This document shows, piece after piece, positions 16,252-24,537 of a stretch of DNA of 64,000 nt. Made by a program: the position numbers and the translations under genes. This stretch comes from Schauerella aestuarii (lineage in GTDB: Bacteria; Pseudomonadota; Gammaproteobacteria; Burkholderiales; Burkholderiaceae_B). The notes under the pieces are model-generated. The model was not told the DNA's origin and made no database searches. It saw only the letters and a program-made list of their open reading frames with translations. The first letter of the stretch is position 1; each line of letters opens with the position of its first letter. The stretch is from NCBI RefSeq assembly GCF_009866805.1, contig NZ_SIZW01000043.1, forward strand, positions 62,001 to 126,000, in the 5' to 3' direction.

Positions 16252-17262
16252 TTACTGCGCGCCAAGCGCAAGCGCAGCCTGGTTTTGCTCGTCTTGCGTG
16301 GGCGGGCCCGACCCGTCGATCGCGGGGGCAGCGCCCTCGCGGGTGGCCGAAAAGGGCGTTTTGCCTGAGGCGTCGGTAATCGTCCCGCGCAGACGATCGC
16401 CGTCGATATTGCCTTCGAACTTCCGCGGCTTGCCGTTTTCGTCGATGATCGAAAACGCAACGGCCTGGCCCGTTACGCGGGCCTGTTCGACGGGTTGACT
16501 GCGTTGATCGATCGTCATCGTGCCCTTGAGCAGTTGAAACGACTGCTGTAGCGACAGCACGGCGGGCTTCGCTTGCGATCGGGTTGTCGATGTTGTCGAT
16601 GTTGACGTGGACGCTGACGTGGATATCGATGTGGATGGCGATGCCGAGTTCTCGTCGATGCGCCACGTGCCGCCCGCATTGGCGGGAATGATCCACAGAA
16701 AGCCGGGGCGGCCTTGCAGTTCGGCCTCCTGATCCGGCGACCATCGGCCCATATCGAAATAGTGCGAGACGATGCGCGTTCCGGGCGCCATGGCCATCAG
16801 CTGCGGCCGCAGCTTGAGATTCAGTTCGGGCAGCAGATACAGGGCCACCACAGTGGCGTCGGAAAAATCATGCTTGAAAATGTCGCCCTGGATGAAGCGG
16901 GTTTTTTGGCTCACGCCTGCGTCGGCCGCAGCCGCTTCCGAGTGCGCGACCATGCGGGGATCGAACTCCACCCCACGCGCGGTGGCGCCAAAATCGCGTG
17001 CGGCCATGATCACAATCTTGCCGTCGCCAGACCCCAGGTCGACGAGTTTGTCGTTGGGGCCGAGTTTGGCCATCGTCAAAAGGCGCGTGGCCAGCACATC
17101 CGGGGTCGGCAACCACATCACGTCCTTGCCTTTCTGGCCCAACGCCGGCGCGAATGTCGCCTGTGCGGCAGCAGGCGCCACGTCGGACGCCGCAAATGCG
17201 GTGGCGCCAAAGGCCAATGACAAGGTGGTAAGGGCGCAGATTCGCGCGAATGCACTCGGCAT
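16252..17262 (-). CDS. Secreted SAM-dependent methyltransferase
   Basis: 336 residues from the ATG at 17262 (GGAG site 8 nt before; a longer upstream frame is non-coding). A signal peptide (FARICALTTLSLAFGATAFAA) is followed by a class I methyltransferase domain (about 60-200): motif I VDLGSGDGKIVIMAA and GVEFDPRMV. A low-complexity Ser/Thr linker (about 220-243) then leads to a small beta-rich C-terminal domain (about 250-320). An exported SAM-dependent enzyme is odd because SAM is cytoplasmic, although similar leader-bearing proteins occur in Burkholderiales. Substrate unknown. Short tandem repeats in the DNA built the linker. Confidence 0.8.
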   Translation of the reverse strand: MPSAFARICALTTLSLAFGATAFAASDVAPAAAQATFAPALGQKGKDVMWLPTPDVLATRLLTMAKLGPNDKLVDLGSGDGKIVIMAARDFGATARGVEFDPRMVAHSEAAAADAGVSQKTRFIQGDIFKHDFSDATVVALYLLPELNLKLRPQLMAMAPGTRIVSHYFDMGRWSPDQEAELQGRPGFLWIIPANAGGTWRIDENSASPSTSISTSASTSTSTTSTTRSQAKPAVLSLQQSFQLLKGTMTIDQRSQPVEQARVTGQAVAFSIIDENGKPRKFEGNIDGDRLRGTITDASGKTPFSATREGAAPAIDGSGPPTQDEQNQAALALGAQ

Positions 17263-17600
17263 AACGGTCTCTCCATGTCTGTTCGATCGCGCCATCCCGC
17301 AACGGCGCACGTTTGACGCAACTTTAACTGAGCGCCGGTGCGGTTTCGGAGGGGACGTGAATGGCACGCAGGCTGGCTTGTCGCATCGTTCACCGGAAAA
17401 CGTCGATACAGGCGCGGCTACTTGGCGGCCGAGCAGTCTCAACTCGAATATGACGCCACCTAGACCCCGTGCCTTTTTCTTTTTTTGGCGACGATCATGG
17501 TTTAGGCTCGGTGTATGCTGCATCGCAACAAGGTTTGCATTGTGCAGGCCGGTGGAAAAGGGTGCGGTGATCTGGCCCCCAATCATCAGGGTGAGGTTGC
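17263..17600. other. Divergent intergenic region
   Basis: 338 bp between the methyltransferase and the esterase genes, transcribed away from each other. It contains a T-rich run near 17470-17486 and should hold both promoters. I see no gene; the reading frame that crosses it is only an open extension of the methyltransferase. Confidence 0.5.
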
Positions 17601-18743
17601 ATGGCGCGCAAACGGTCGTCGTTGTTGATTCCAACGCTAAAAAAATGGTCCCGGTTACAGCGAACGCTGCTCGGGTTGGGGCCGCTTGCGCCGGTCAAGC
17701 GCAGTGCAACACGCAAGAAGCCTCTAGGTGGCTCGCGAACGCTGTTGGCCCCAAAGCCCACGGCGCTGGTGCGTAAACCCGGAGTCGTGCGCCGCCCGGT
17801 TGGTCCGAAAACGCTGCGTCCATCAGCCCTTGGCGCAGGCGACTGCCGGCACATGACCTTTTTCGCCAAGCCCGAGGGGGCGGCCGCCATGGTGCGCCTG
17901 TCATACGCCTTGTACTGGCCCAAGCACGCCGATCTTGCAAATTTGCCGCTGATGGTGATGCTGCACGGCTGCCAACAAACCGTTCAGGATTTTGCGGCAG
18001 GTTCACGAATGAACCGACTGGCCGATAAGGAAGGTTTCGCGGTGCTGTATCCGCAGCAGTCGCGCACCCGGCAATCGCATCGCTGCTGGCGCTGGTTTCA
18101 GCCCGACGACCGCGGCGGTTGTCTTGAAGCCGATGCGTTGGCGATGTTGATTCATGAGGTCTTGGCACAGCACCCCCTCCTGGATGGATCGCGCGTGTAT
18201 GTGGCGGGACTGTCGGCTGGCGCCGGTATGGCTGCACTGCTGGCTTTGCGGCATCCTGAGACCATCGCGGCCGTGGCCATGCATTCTGGCCCGGTCGTGG
18301 GCGATGCGCTCGATGTTCGGGCAGGATTGCGCACGATGAAGCAGGGCGCCGAGGGCGAAGTGGCGGCCCTGGTGGCGCCTTATGCGAACACAGCCAATGC
18401 CATTCGCTTGCCGGCCATGGTGCTGCATGGCAAAGAGGATGCCGTGGTCGCCCCGCGCAACGCCCACCAACTCGTGGAGCAGTTTCTGCACGTCAACCAA
18501 CTTACCGGCGCGAAACCGACCAGCGTCAAGAGTTTGGCTGACGGCAAAACGGGCGCATACCGGCGCACCGATTACGTGAAGGGCCGCAAAACGCTGGTGC
18601 GCTGGTGCGAACTTGCCCATGTGGGCCACGCGTGGAGTGGCGGCGACGAGGCCTTGAAGTTCAATACCCGCAGCGGCCCCGACGCTTCTGTTTTAATCTG
18701 GCGTTTCGTGTCTGCGCATCGGCGGACACTGGCCCCGGTTTGA
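17601..18743 (+). CDS. PHB depolymerase family esterase
   Basis: A 380-residue alpha/beta hydrolase of the extracellular catalytic domain type 1 group. The first 80 residues are a basic, proline-rich leader without a clear signal peptide. The catalytic domain has oxyanion loop MLHGCQQ (120-126), lipase box GLSAG with Ser205, an acid in HGKEDAVV and His in HVGHAWSGG. CLEADALAMLIHEV and DSRMNRLADKEGF-like blocks match short-chain PHA depolymerases. It may cleave polyhydroxybutyrate oligomers or other esters. The lack of a signal peptide leaves open whether it is intracellular. Confidence 0.85.
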   Translation: MARKRSSLLIPTLKKWSRLQRTLLGLGPLAPVKRSATRKKPLGGSRTLLAPKPTALVRKPGVVRRPVGPKTLRPSALGAGDCRHMTFFAKPEGAAAMVRLSYALYWPKHADLANLPLMVMLHGCQQTVQDFAAGSRMNRLADKEGFAVLYPQQSRTRQSHRCWRWFQPDDRGGCLEADALAMLIHEVLAQHPLLDGSRVYVAGLSAGAGMAALLALRHPETIAAVAMHSGPVVGDALDVRAGLRTMKQGAEGEVAALVAPYANTANAIRLPAMVLHGKEDAVVAPRNAHQLVEQFLHVNQLTGAKPTSVKSLADGKTGAYRRTDYVKGRKTLVRWCELAHVGHAWSGGDEALKFNTRSGPDASVLIWRFVSAHRRTLAPV

Positions 18744-18797
18744 CCGGGGAAGTTTGGTCTGGCGCCGATGAGCGCCCGGCGTATCGAGGACATCATC

Positions 18798-19001
18798 ATG
18801 GCAAAGAAAAAAGAAGAGTTGGATCCGGAAACGTTGGAACTCATCCAGTGGTGCACGGAAGTCGAGGGATTTCTCGTGGCGGCCGGCGCCACGCTGGAGC
18901 AGGCGCAGGAACACATCGACGAGCAGGCCGAATGGTTTACCGATCAGTTCTATGAAGGCTTGACGCCGGAAGAGGCCGCGCGCGCAGCGTTGAACGATTG
19001 A
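18798..19001 (+). CDS. Small acidic protein of unknown function
   Basis: 67 residues from the ATG at 18798; an in-frame ATG at 18768 would add ten. The sequence begins MAKKKEELDPETLEL and is strongly acidic and helical, with a hydrophobic middle (VEGFLVAAGATLEQA) and a C-terminal GLTPEEAARAAL helix. No family is recognised. It lies 55 nt after the esterase on the same strand and may share its transcript. Confidence 0.6.
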   Translation: MAKKKEELDPETLELIQWCTEVEGFLVAAGATLEQAQEHIDEQAEWFTDQFYEGLTPEEAARAALND

Positions 19002-19138
19002 AACGAATCCGTTGAATTGCTGCTTATGACGAAAGGGTGAATCCCGCCCGGTGAAACGATCCGCCGCGAGGTTGTCTTTATGATGGAGCGCGAGGCGCAG
19101 GCAACCTGCCATCAAGCGCCCGCGTTCAGGAGACAGCT

Positions 19139-20062
19139 TTGCCGGCATCCGCATCCCAATCAACATCGTTTTCAACCGCAGCGCTCTTTCCGGGTTTCAC
19201 ACAGGAAACGGTGGATGTGGGCGACGGCGTGCACATCAACTGCGTCGTGGGTGGCGACGGACCACCGTTGCTGTTGCTGCACGGCCATCCGCAAACGCAT
19301 GCGATCTGGCACCGCGTAGCGCCTACGTTGGCGCGCACCCATACCGTGGTCGCAGCCGACCTGCGCGGTTATGGCGAATCCGCCAAGCCCGAAAGCACTT
19401 CGGATCATCTGCCGTATTCCAAACGGGTGATGGCGCAGGACCAGCTGCGACTGATGGCGGCATTGGGTTTCGATCGCTTCGATGTGCTGGCCCACGATCG
19501 TGGGGCACGTGTGGCGCATCGCTTGGCCGCAGACCATCCTGAGGCCGTACAACGCCTGGCGATGCTCGATATCGCGCCCACACTGGCCATGTATGCCCAA
19601 ACCACCGAAGTGTTTGCACGAGCGTATTGGCATTGGTTTTTTCTGATCCAGCCCGCGCCGCTGCCCGAACGCCTGATCGAGGCCGATCCGCGCGCCTATG
19701 CGCGCGACGTGATGGGACGCCGTAGCGCCGGGCTGGCGCCGTTCGACCCCGTGGCGCTGGCACATTACGAGCACTGCCTCACATTACCTGGCGCGGCGCG
19801 GGGATTGTGCGAAGACTATCGCGCGTCCGCCGGGATCGACCTGGAACACGATCGGGCAGATCGCGATGCAGGCCAGATGCTCGAGATGCCGGTGCTGGCG
19901 CTATGGGGAGAGGCGGGGGTGGTGAACACCTGCTTCAAACCGCTGGAAGAGTGGCGCTTGGTAGCACGCAATGTGGAGGGTGGAGCGTTGCCGTGCGGTC
20001 ATTACGTGGCGGAAGAAGCGCCCGAAGCATTGCTTGAGCGCGTGGTGCCGTTTTTCGCCTGA
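19139..20062 (+). CDS. Haloacetate (fluoroacetate) dehalogenase-type hydrolase
   Basis: A 307-residue alpha/beta hydrolase. The start is TTG at 19139, set by AGGAG seven bases before and the lack of a nearby ATG. All known fluoroacetate dehalogenase residues can be placed: nucleophile Asp120 with Arg121 and Arg124 (HDRGAR), acid Asp144, halide site His165-Trp166 and Tyr227, and general base His288. HGHPQTHAIWHRVAP and DLRGYGESAKP are typical. The reaction would replace a carbon-bound halogen of a haloacetate by hydroxyl through an aspartyl ester. No transporter or regulator is adjacent; preference for fluoro- or chloroacetate is unknown. Confidence 0.85.
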   Translation: MPASASQSTSFSTAALFPGFTQETVDVGDGVHINCVVGGDGPPLLLLHGHPQTHAIWHRVAPTLARTHTVVAADLRGYGESAKPESTSDHLPYSKRVMAQDQLRLMAALGFDRFDVLAHDRGARVAHRLAADHPEAVQRLAMLDIAPTLAMYAQTTEVFARAYWHWFFLIQPAPLPERLIEADPRAYARDVMGRRSAGLAPFDPVALAHYEHCLTLPGAARGLCEDYRASAGIDLEHDRADRDAGQMLEMPVLALWGEAGVVNTCFKPLEEWRLVARNVEGGALPCGHYVAEEAPEALLERVVPFFA

Positions 20063-20167
20063 CGGCAAGCGCGATAGGCAAACGGGGGAGGTTGCAGGTC
20101 AAATCGAGAGGCTGGACGCTTGAGATTATCTTGCGGCTCGCTTCTAAGACTTGAGCGACCACATCGG

Positions 20168-21085
20168 CTATTTTTTGCGTGGATCGCGCTTTGTGTTGCG
20201 GCCCGCCGTTTCGCGCATCAACTCGATGAATCGCTGAGCACCCAGCCCCAGCGGTTGCTCGTTTGACCACACCACGTCCACCCACAGCCTGAGCGCGTTG
20301 CTGATATTCGCAAACCTGATTTCCTGCAGACTGCCGCTCGCCAGCAACGGCTCGATCAACGTACGCGGCAGATACGCCCACCCCAAGCCGGCCTGAACCA
20401 AGGTGAGGGTAGCCAAGTGACTATCCGTGCGCCAAATCTGGCGCCCGACCAGAAATTTGGGATCCGCCACGCCCGCATCGCGACCTGCTACCGCAATCTG
20501 ACGGATATTGAGCAGATCGCTGTGATTCAAACGACCGCCGCGTTTGCTTAACGAGGCATGGCCCGGCGCGATTACCGCCACGAACAGCTCGTCGCTGTAC
20601 TCGATGAACTCTTCCCGCTCATCCGTGCCTGGGCGCTCGAAAACGAGCGCCAATTGCGCCTCACCGTCGAAGAGGCGCTTCAAGGCATCGGCTTGTGGCG
20701 CCGAAAACACCTCCACTTCCAACGATGGAAACTCGGCCGCCAGGATGGCCAGCGGCTCGCTCCATGGCGCAGAAAGCAGCTCCGGCACCACCACGAGCGA
20801 CAGCTTGCGCTCGAGACCCTTGTGCAGCGATAGCGCATGCGCCTGCAACTGCCGCAGTTGGCTGGCAAGCAGCCGCGCTTGCGGCTCGAGCGCCAGCGCG
20901 TTCTCGGTCGGCTGCGGCTCCCGGGCCGACCGATCGAAGAGCGCCATATCCAGCTCGGCTTCAAGCTGCGAAATCGTCATGCTTACGGCCGACGGCACCC
21001 GCCCCAGCGCGCGCGCGGCGGCTGAAAACGAGCCGTGATCGAGCACGGCGAGAAACACGCGGACGTTGTCACTGGAGAAGGCCAT
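20168..21085 (-). CDS. LysR family regulator, divergent from PACE transporter
   Basis: 305 residues with an N-terminal LysR helix-turn-helix (VFLAVLDHGSFSAAARALGRVPSAVSMTISQLE) and a C-terminal effector domain. It is divergent from the PACE efflux gene, the arrangement seen for AceR/AceI in Acinetobacter, so it is probably that gene's activator. The 142-bp gap contains AGAAC...GTTCT arms near 21120-21145 where it may bind. Confidence 0.88.
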   Translation of the reverse strand: MAFSSDNVRVFLAVLDHGSFSAAARALGRVPSAVSMTISQLEAELDMALFDRSAREPQPTENALALEPQARLLASQLRQLQAHALSLHKGLERKLSLVVVPELLSAPWSEPLAILAAEFPSLEVEVFSAPQADALKRLFDGEAQLALVFERPGTDEREEFIEYSDELFVAVIAPGHASLSKRGGRLNHSDLLNIRQIAVAGRDAGVADPKFLVGRQIWRTDSHLATLTLVQAGLGWAYLPRTLIEPLLASGSLQEIRFANISNALRLWVDVVWSNEQPLGLGAQRFIELMRETAGRNTKRDPRKK

Positions 21086-21227
21086 GACGTCACAGTAACA
21101 GAGGTCTATCAGAAAAATTGAAAGAACCTAACTTTTTTGTTCTGAATCTGCGGCATAACATTTGGGCTGTGTTAGCGGATGAAGCGATTCTGGATCGTGC
21201 TCCCGCGAAGCGTTAGAGGACATTACC

Positions 21228-21710
21228 GTGCAAGGCATTAAACGCAAGATAGTCTACGTCACCCTTTACGAAATCATCGCCATCGCGTGCACCAGCGCAG
21301 GCTTGGCGCTGCTTGGCGGCCATGGCGGCGCGCAGGCAGGTGTGGCCGCCGTGGGCGCGTCCGCGATCGCCGTGGTCTGGAACCTGATCTATAACGCCGC
21401 GTTCGAATCCTGGGAAGCCCGGCAAACCGTGCGCGGCCGCGGCATGCTGCGCCGGGCGGCACACGCCATCGGCTTCGAGATCGGCCTGGTCGTGTTTATC
21501 GTGCCGCTCTTCGCCTGGTGGTTGAAGGTGTCGCTCTGGGAGGCGTTTTTGCTCGATCTGGGCTTGATCGTGTTCTTCCTGGTCTACACGTATGTGTTCA
21601 GCCTGGCGTTCGACCGCGTGTTTGGGTTGCCGGCGTCGGCAACGGCAAAGCCGGAGGGTGAGCCAACTGCAGAATCGACTGCACCGACCAGCCTGTGCGA
21701 CGCACGTTGA
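21228..21710 (+). CDS. PACE family multidrug efflux transporter
   Basis: A 160-residue inner-membrane protein with a GTG start at 21228. Two BTP (bacterial transmembrane pair) repeats give four helices: KRKIVYVTLYEIIAIA begins the first, WNLIYNAAFESWE closes it, and RAAHAIGFEIGLVVFIVPLFAWWL and FLLDLGLIVFFLVYTYVFSLAFDRVFG form the second. The Glu in YEIIA is the conserved proton-coupling residue of AceI-type pumps. Substrates include biocides such as chlorhexidine in characterised members. A 25-residue polar tail follows. Confidence 0.9.
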   Translation: MQGIKRKIVYVTLYEIIAIACTSAGLALLGGHGGAQAGVAAVGASAIAVVWNLIYNAAFESWEARQTVRGRGMLRRAAHAIGFEIGLVVFIVPLFAWWLKVSLWEAFLLDLGLIVFFLVYTYVFSLAFDRVFGLPASATAKPEGEPTAESTAPTSLCDAR

Positions 21711-21875
21711 GCGCTGTGGTTGATATCCAAGTGGTGCACCTATTGCCAATAAGGGGCACGCCTCCTAAGTGACGTCGGCCGCTCTCATTCATGAGGGCGG
21801 CATGACTCGTCCATGAAGGCCGCATCTGTTAGGATCGAACGATTGCCTGACAGGCGCCTTCGGGCGACATTTTTT

Positions 21876-23546
21876 ATGAATTCCTCCAACGAAAACGTCA
21901 GCATGGCGTTGTTCTGCGACTTCGAGAACGTCGCACTCGGCGTACGCGACGCGCAATACGAAAAATTTGATATCAAGCCGGTGCTTGAACGCTTGCTGCT
22001 CAAAGGCAGCATCGTCGTCAAAAAGGCGTATTGCGACTGGGAGCGCTACAAAAACTTCAAAGCCACGATGCACGAAGCCAATTTCGAATTGATCGAGATT
22101 CCGCATGTGCGCCAATCGGGCAAAAATTCGGCTGATATCCGATTGGTCGTCGACGCACTGGACCTTTGCTATACCAAGTCGCACGTCAACACGTTCGTGA
22201 TTATCAGTGGCGACTCCGATTTCTCCCCGCTTGTCTCCAAGCTGCGTGAAAACGCCAAGCAAGTGATCGGCGTGGGGGTGAAGCAATCGACCTCCGACCT
22301 GCTGATCGCCAACTGCGACGAATTCATTTTCTACGACGACCTCGTGCGCGAAAGCCAGCACGTGGCTGCCAAGCGCGGGGCCCGCAACCCGGCACCGGCC
22401 GCGAACAAGCGCCCGGCCGATGCCGACCGCCGCCGCAAAGACGATCTGGACGTGCGCCGCGGCAAGGCCATTGACATCGCCGTGGAAACGTTCGACGCGC
22501 TCGTCTCGGAACGCGGCGATAGCGGCAAGATCTGGGCTTCCGTACTTAAAGAAGCCATCAAACGCCGCAAGCCCGATTTCAACGAGTCGTACTATGGCTT
22601 TCGCGCCTTCGGCAACTTGCTCGAAGAAGCCCAATCGCGTGGATTGCTGGAGTTTGGCCGCGACGAGAAATCCGGCGCCTACGTGTATCGCGCCAATAGT
22701 GCGCAAGGGCAGGGCGACGCTTCAGCCAGCGACATCGCCGCTGTGCCGGCAACCGCATCATTGCCCGGCGTAGAAGAAGCCCCCACCAAACCTGAATCGC
22801 GCCGCAGAACGCGCGGCGGCCGCAAGTCGGCCGGCAGATCCGCTGACGCGCAAGCGAACGACCAGCCGCGCCGCGCGTCGTTCGACGATGACCAGAATTA
22901 TCAGGATCCCGATTACCAGGCGCCGGTGTATCAAGAGCCTGAGTATCAGGCGCCCGCCGAACAAGCTTATTCCGAACAGGACCAAGGCGACGACGCCACG
23001 CATTACGACGGCGGTGCCGCTCAGGATCCGTGGGGCGAGCCAGCCGCGCCCGACGCCGCACCTGCACGCACGCGCACGTCATCGCGCCGGACGAGCGCAC
23101 GCTCACGCGCATCCGACCGCAAGCGCGAAGCTGCCAATCCGTTTGTGGAACCGGCGCAAACGCCCGAACCGCTGTCGTCATTGGAAACGGCGGAATCGCC
23201 TGCAACGGGCCGTGCAAGGACGACCGCAACCGCGCCCGCATCCGCAGGACGCCGTGCTTCTGGTGCCCGTGAGGATGCCGCTTTATCTGACGCGGCAACG
23301 ACATCGAATGGGGATGCGTCGTCCGAAGCGCCGGCCCGCCCCGAGCGCCGTCCGCGTCGTAGCCGCACACGAGTAGAGACGACAGCAGCGGCGGAGGTAC
23401 CCACGGCTTCTGCAGCACCGGTGGCGGCTGAGGCTGCAGCGCCCACCGCCGCCGCAGACGCCGCACCGGAAGCCTCGCCCAAGCCTATCCGCAAAACCCC
23501 GTCGCGCAGCCGACGCCCGCGCAAGGCAGCACCAGCCGAGGAGTAA
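21876..23546 (+). CDS. NYN domain ribonuclease-like protein with OST-HTH domain
   Basis: 556 residues from the ATG at 21876 (an internal ATG at 21903 is also possible). Residues 10-165 form a NYN/PIN-like nuclease domain with acidic residues in MALFCDFENV, SADIRLVVDAL and ISGDSDFSPL. Residues about 195-275 form an OST-HTH/LOTUS module (DIAVETFDALVSERGDSGKIW to GAYVYRANS). The last 270 residues are disordered: Arg/Ala/Pro-rich with a YQDPDYQAPVYQEPEYQAP repeat. Such proteins are predicted to bind and cut structured RNA. The basic tail could bind RNA too. Target unknown. Confidence 0.85.
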   Translation: MNSSNENVSMALFCDFENVALGVRDAQYEKFDIKPVLERLLLKGSIVVKKAYCDWERYKNFKATMHEANFELIEIPHVRQSGKNSADIRLVVDALDLCYTKSHVNTFVIISGDSDFSPLVSKLRENAKQVIGVGVKQSTSDLLIANCDEFIFYDDLVRESQHVAAKRGARNPAPAANKRPADADRRRKDDLDVRRGKAIDIAVETFDALVSERGDSGKIWASVLKEAIKRRKPDFNESYYGFRAFGNLLEEAQSRGLLEFGRDEKSGAYVYRANSAQGQGDASASDIAAVPATASLPGVEEAPTKPESRRRTRGGRKSAGRSADAQANDQPRRASFDDDQNYQDPDYQAPVYQEPEYQAPAEQAYSEQDQGDDATHYDGGAAQDPWGEPAAPDAAPARTRTSSRRTSARSRASDRKREAANPFVEPAQTPEPLSSLETAESPATGRARTTATAPASAGRRASGAREDAALSDAATTSNGDASSEAPARPERRPRRSRTRVETTAAAEVPTASAAPVAAEAAAPTAAADAAPEASPKPIRKTPSRSRRPRKAAPAEE

Positions 23547-23674
23547 AGCGTGGTGCGGAGGCGGCCAGCAGGCTGACCGCCTTCGCCTCCGTATCTGCCC
23601 GTGCCTGCATGGCCGTAGGCGAAAAGCCACTAAACTAGCGGTTACCCTGTTATTGACCTATCACCGGAGCGCCC

Positions 23675-24007
23675 GTGCAAGAGCCTTACCTTGCCATCAA
23701 GAACTTCATGGAATTCATCGGACTTCCATGGCAACTCGGCAAGACCTTCAAAGCCGAACTCAAGTGCACCTATCGCATGGGCAACACACGCCCGTTGACG
23801 ATCGAGCGCACCGTGGTCGAGTTCTATTGCGACGAAAAACGTGCCAAGGTGTTTGTGCCCGAGTTTGCCCGCACCAGCTTTCACGAGTGGTTTGAAGTGC
23901 CCCGCCAAACGTTCGACTACGCACCCGGGGGCACCATGCTCAAGATCCGCAACCCCGCGCACGGCAATCAGGCCGCGTATACGGTGGGCATCAAGCCGAT
24001 CGCTTGA
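23675..24007 (+). CDS. Conserved hypothetical protein, 110 aa
   Basis: GTG start at 23675 with GGAG seven bases before. The protein is small, mixed alpha/beta and aromatic-rich (NFMEFIGLPWQLG, SFHEWFEVPRQTF) with no signal peptide or membrane span. I do not recognise a family. A hairpin follows at 24022-24048. Confidence 0.6.
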   Translation: MQEPYLAIKNFMEFIGLPWQLGKTFKAELKCTYRMGNTRPLTIERTVVEFYCDEKRAKVFVPEFARTSFHEWFEVPRQTFDYAPGGTMLKIRNPAHGNQAAYTVGIKPIA

Positions 24008-24021
24008 TTGAGTTGGTTAGC

Positions 24022-24048
24022 ATTGCGGATCGATAGTGGATCCGCAAT
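24022..24048 (+). terminator. Hairpin between convergent genes
   Basis: A perfect 10-bp stem ATTGCGGATC/GATCCGCAAT with a 7-nt loop begins 15 nt after the stop at 24007. No T-run follows on either strand, so intrinsic termination is uncertain. Confidence 0.4.
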
Positions 24049-24049
24049 C

Positions 24050-24179
24050 CGCGATCGGCCTTCGCCATTCATGATCGTCAGGTATTGATCGGCAGGCAAC
24101 GATCGTAATGCGACTTTCACTGATTGATGATCGCCAATCCTCGTTCGTTGCCGATTGATCGGCGATCAACCGTCAGCGA
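24050..24179. repeat. GATCG-rich degenerate repeats
   Basis: The gap between convergent genes contains at least eight GATCG/CGATC elements at irregular 13-25 bp spacing, such as TGATCGGCAGGCAACGATCG. The array resembles the other gene-end repeats but is more decayed. Confidence 0.45.
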
Positions 24180-24455
24180 TCACACGTCGAATTTAGGTTG
24201 TTGGCCCAGCCCGGCCAACGTCTCGTCCGCGCTCTGCGCGTACGCTTCCGCGAGATACGCCTGATCCGGCTCTTGGCTCAGATCACTGAGCGTGTCCGCC
24301 ACCTGCTTCTCAAACACACTCGCCACGTGATCCGGATCGGGCACCGTGGCCATTACGGCGTGCAACGCCTGGCGCGTGGCCAACAACTGAAAAATCAAGC
24401 TGTTGATGGTGCGCGTGTGCTGAATGGTCAGCCGCTCGACGACGTCGGGTTCCAT
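24180..24455 (-). CDS. Small helical hypothetical protein, 91 aa
   Basis: Start chosen at the ATG at 24455, which has AAAGGA eight bases upstream; an in-frame ATG at 24479 lacks a site. The sequence is all-helical and acidic (VERLTIQHTRTINSLIFQLLATRQALHAV, then DTLSDLSQEPDQAYLAEAYAQSADE). It could form a coiled-coil dimer. No family recognised. Confidence 0.6.
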   Translation of the reverse strand: MEPDVVERLTIQHTRTINSLIFQLLATRQALHAVMATVPDPDHVASVFEKQVADTLSDLSQEPDQAYLAEAYAQSADETLAGLGQQPKFDV

Positions 24456-24537
24456 GGCGGGTATCCTTTTGGTATTCAAATGAAGCCGTCGATTCTAGCG
24501 CTGCGCGCGAATCGTGTGCTCTCGCCAAGAGGTTTAC

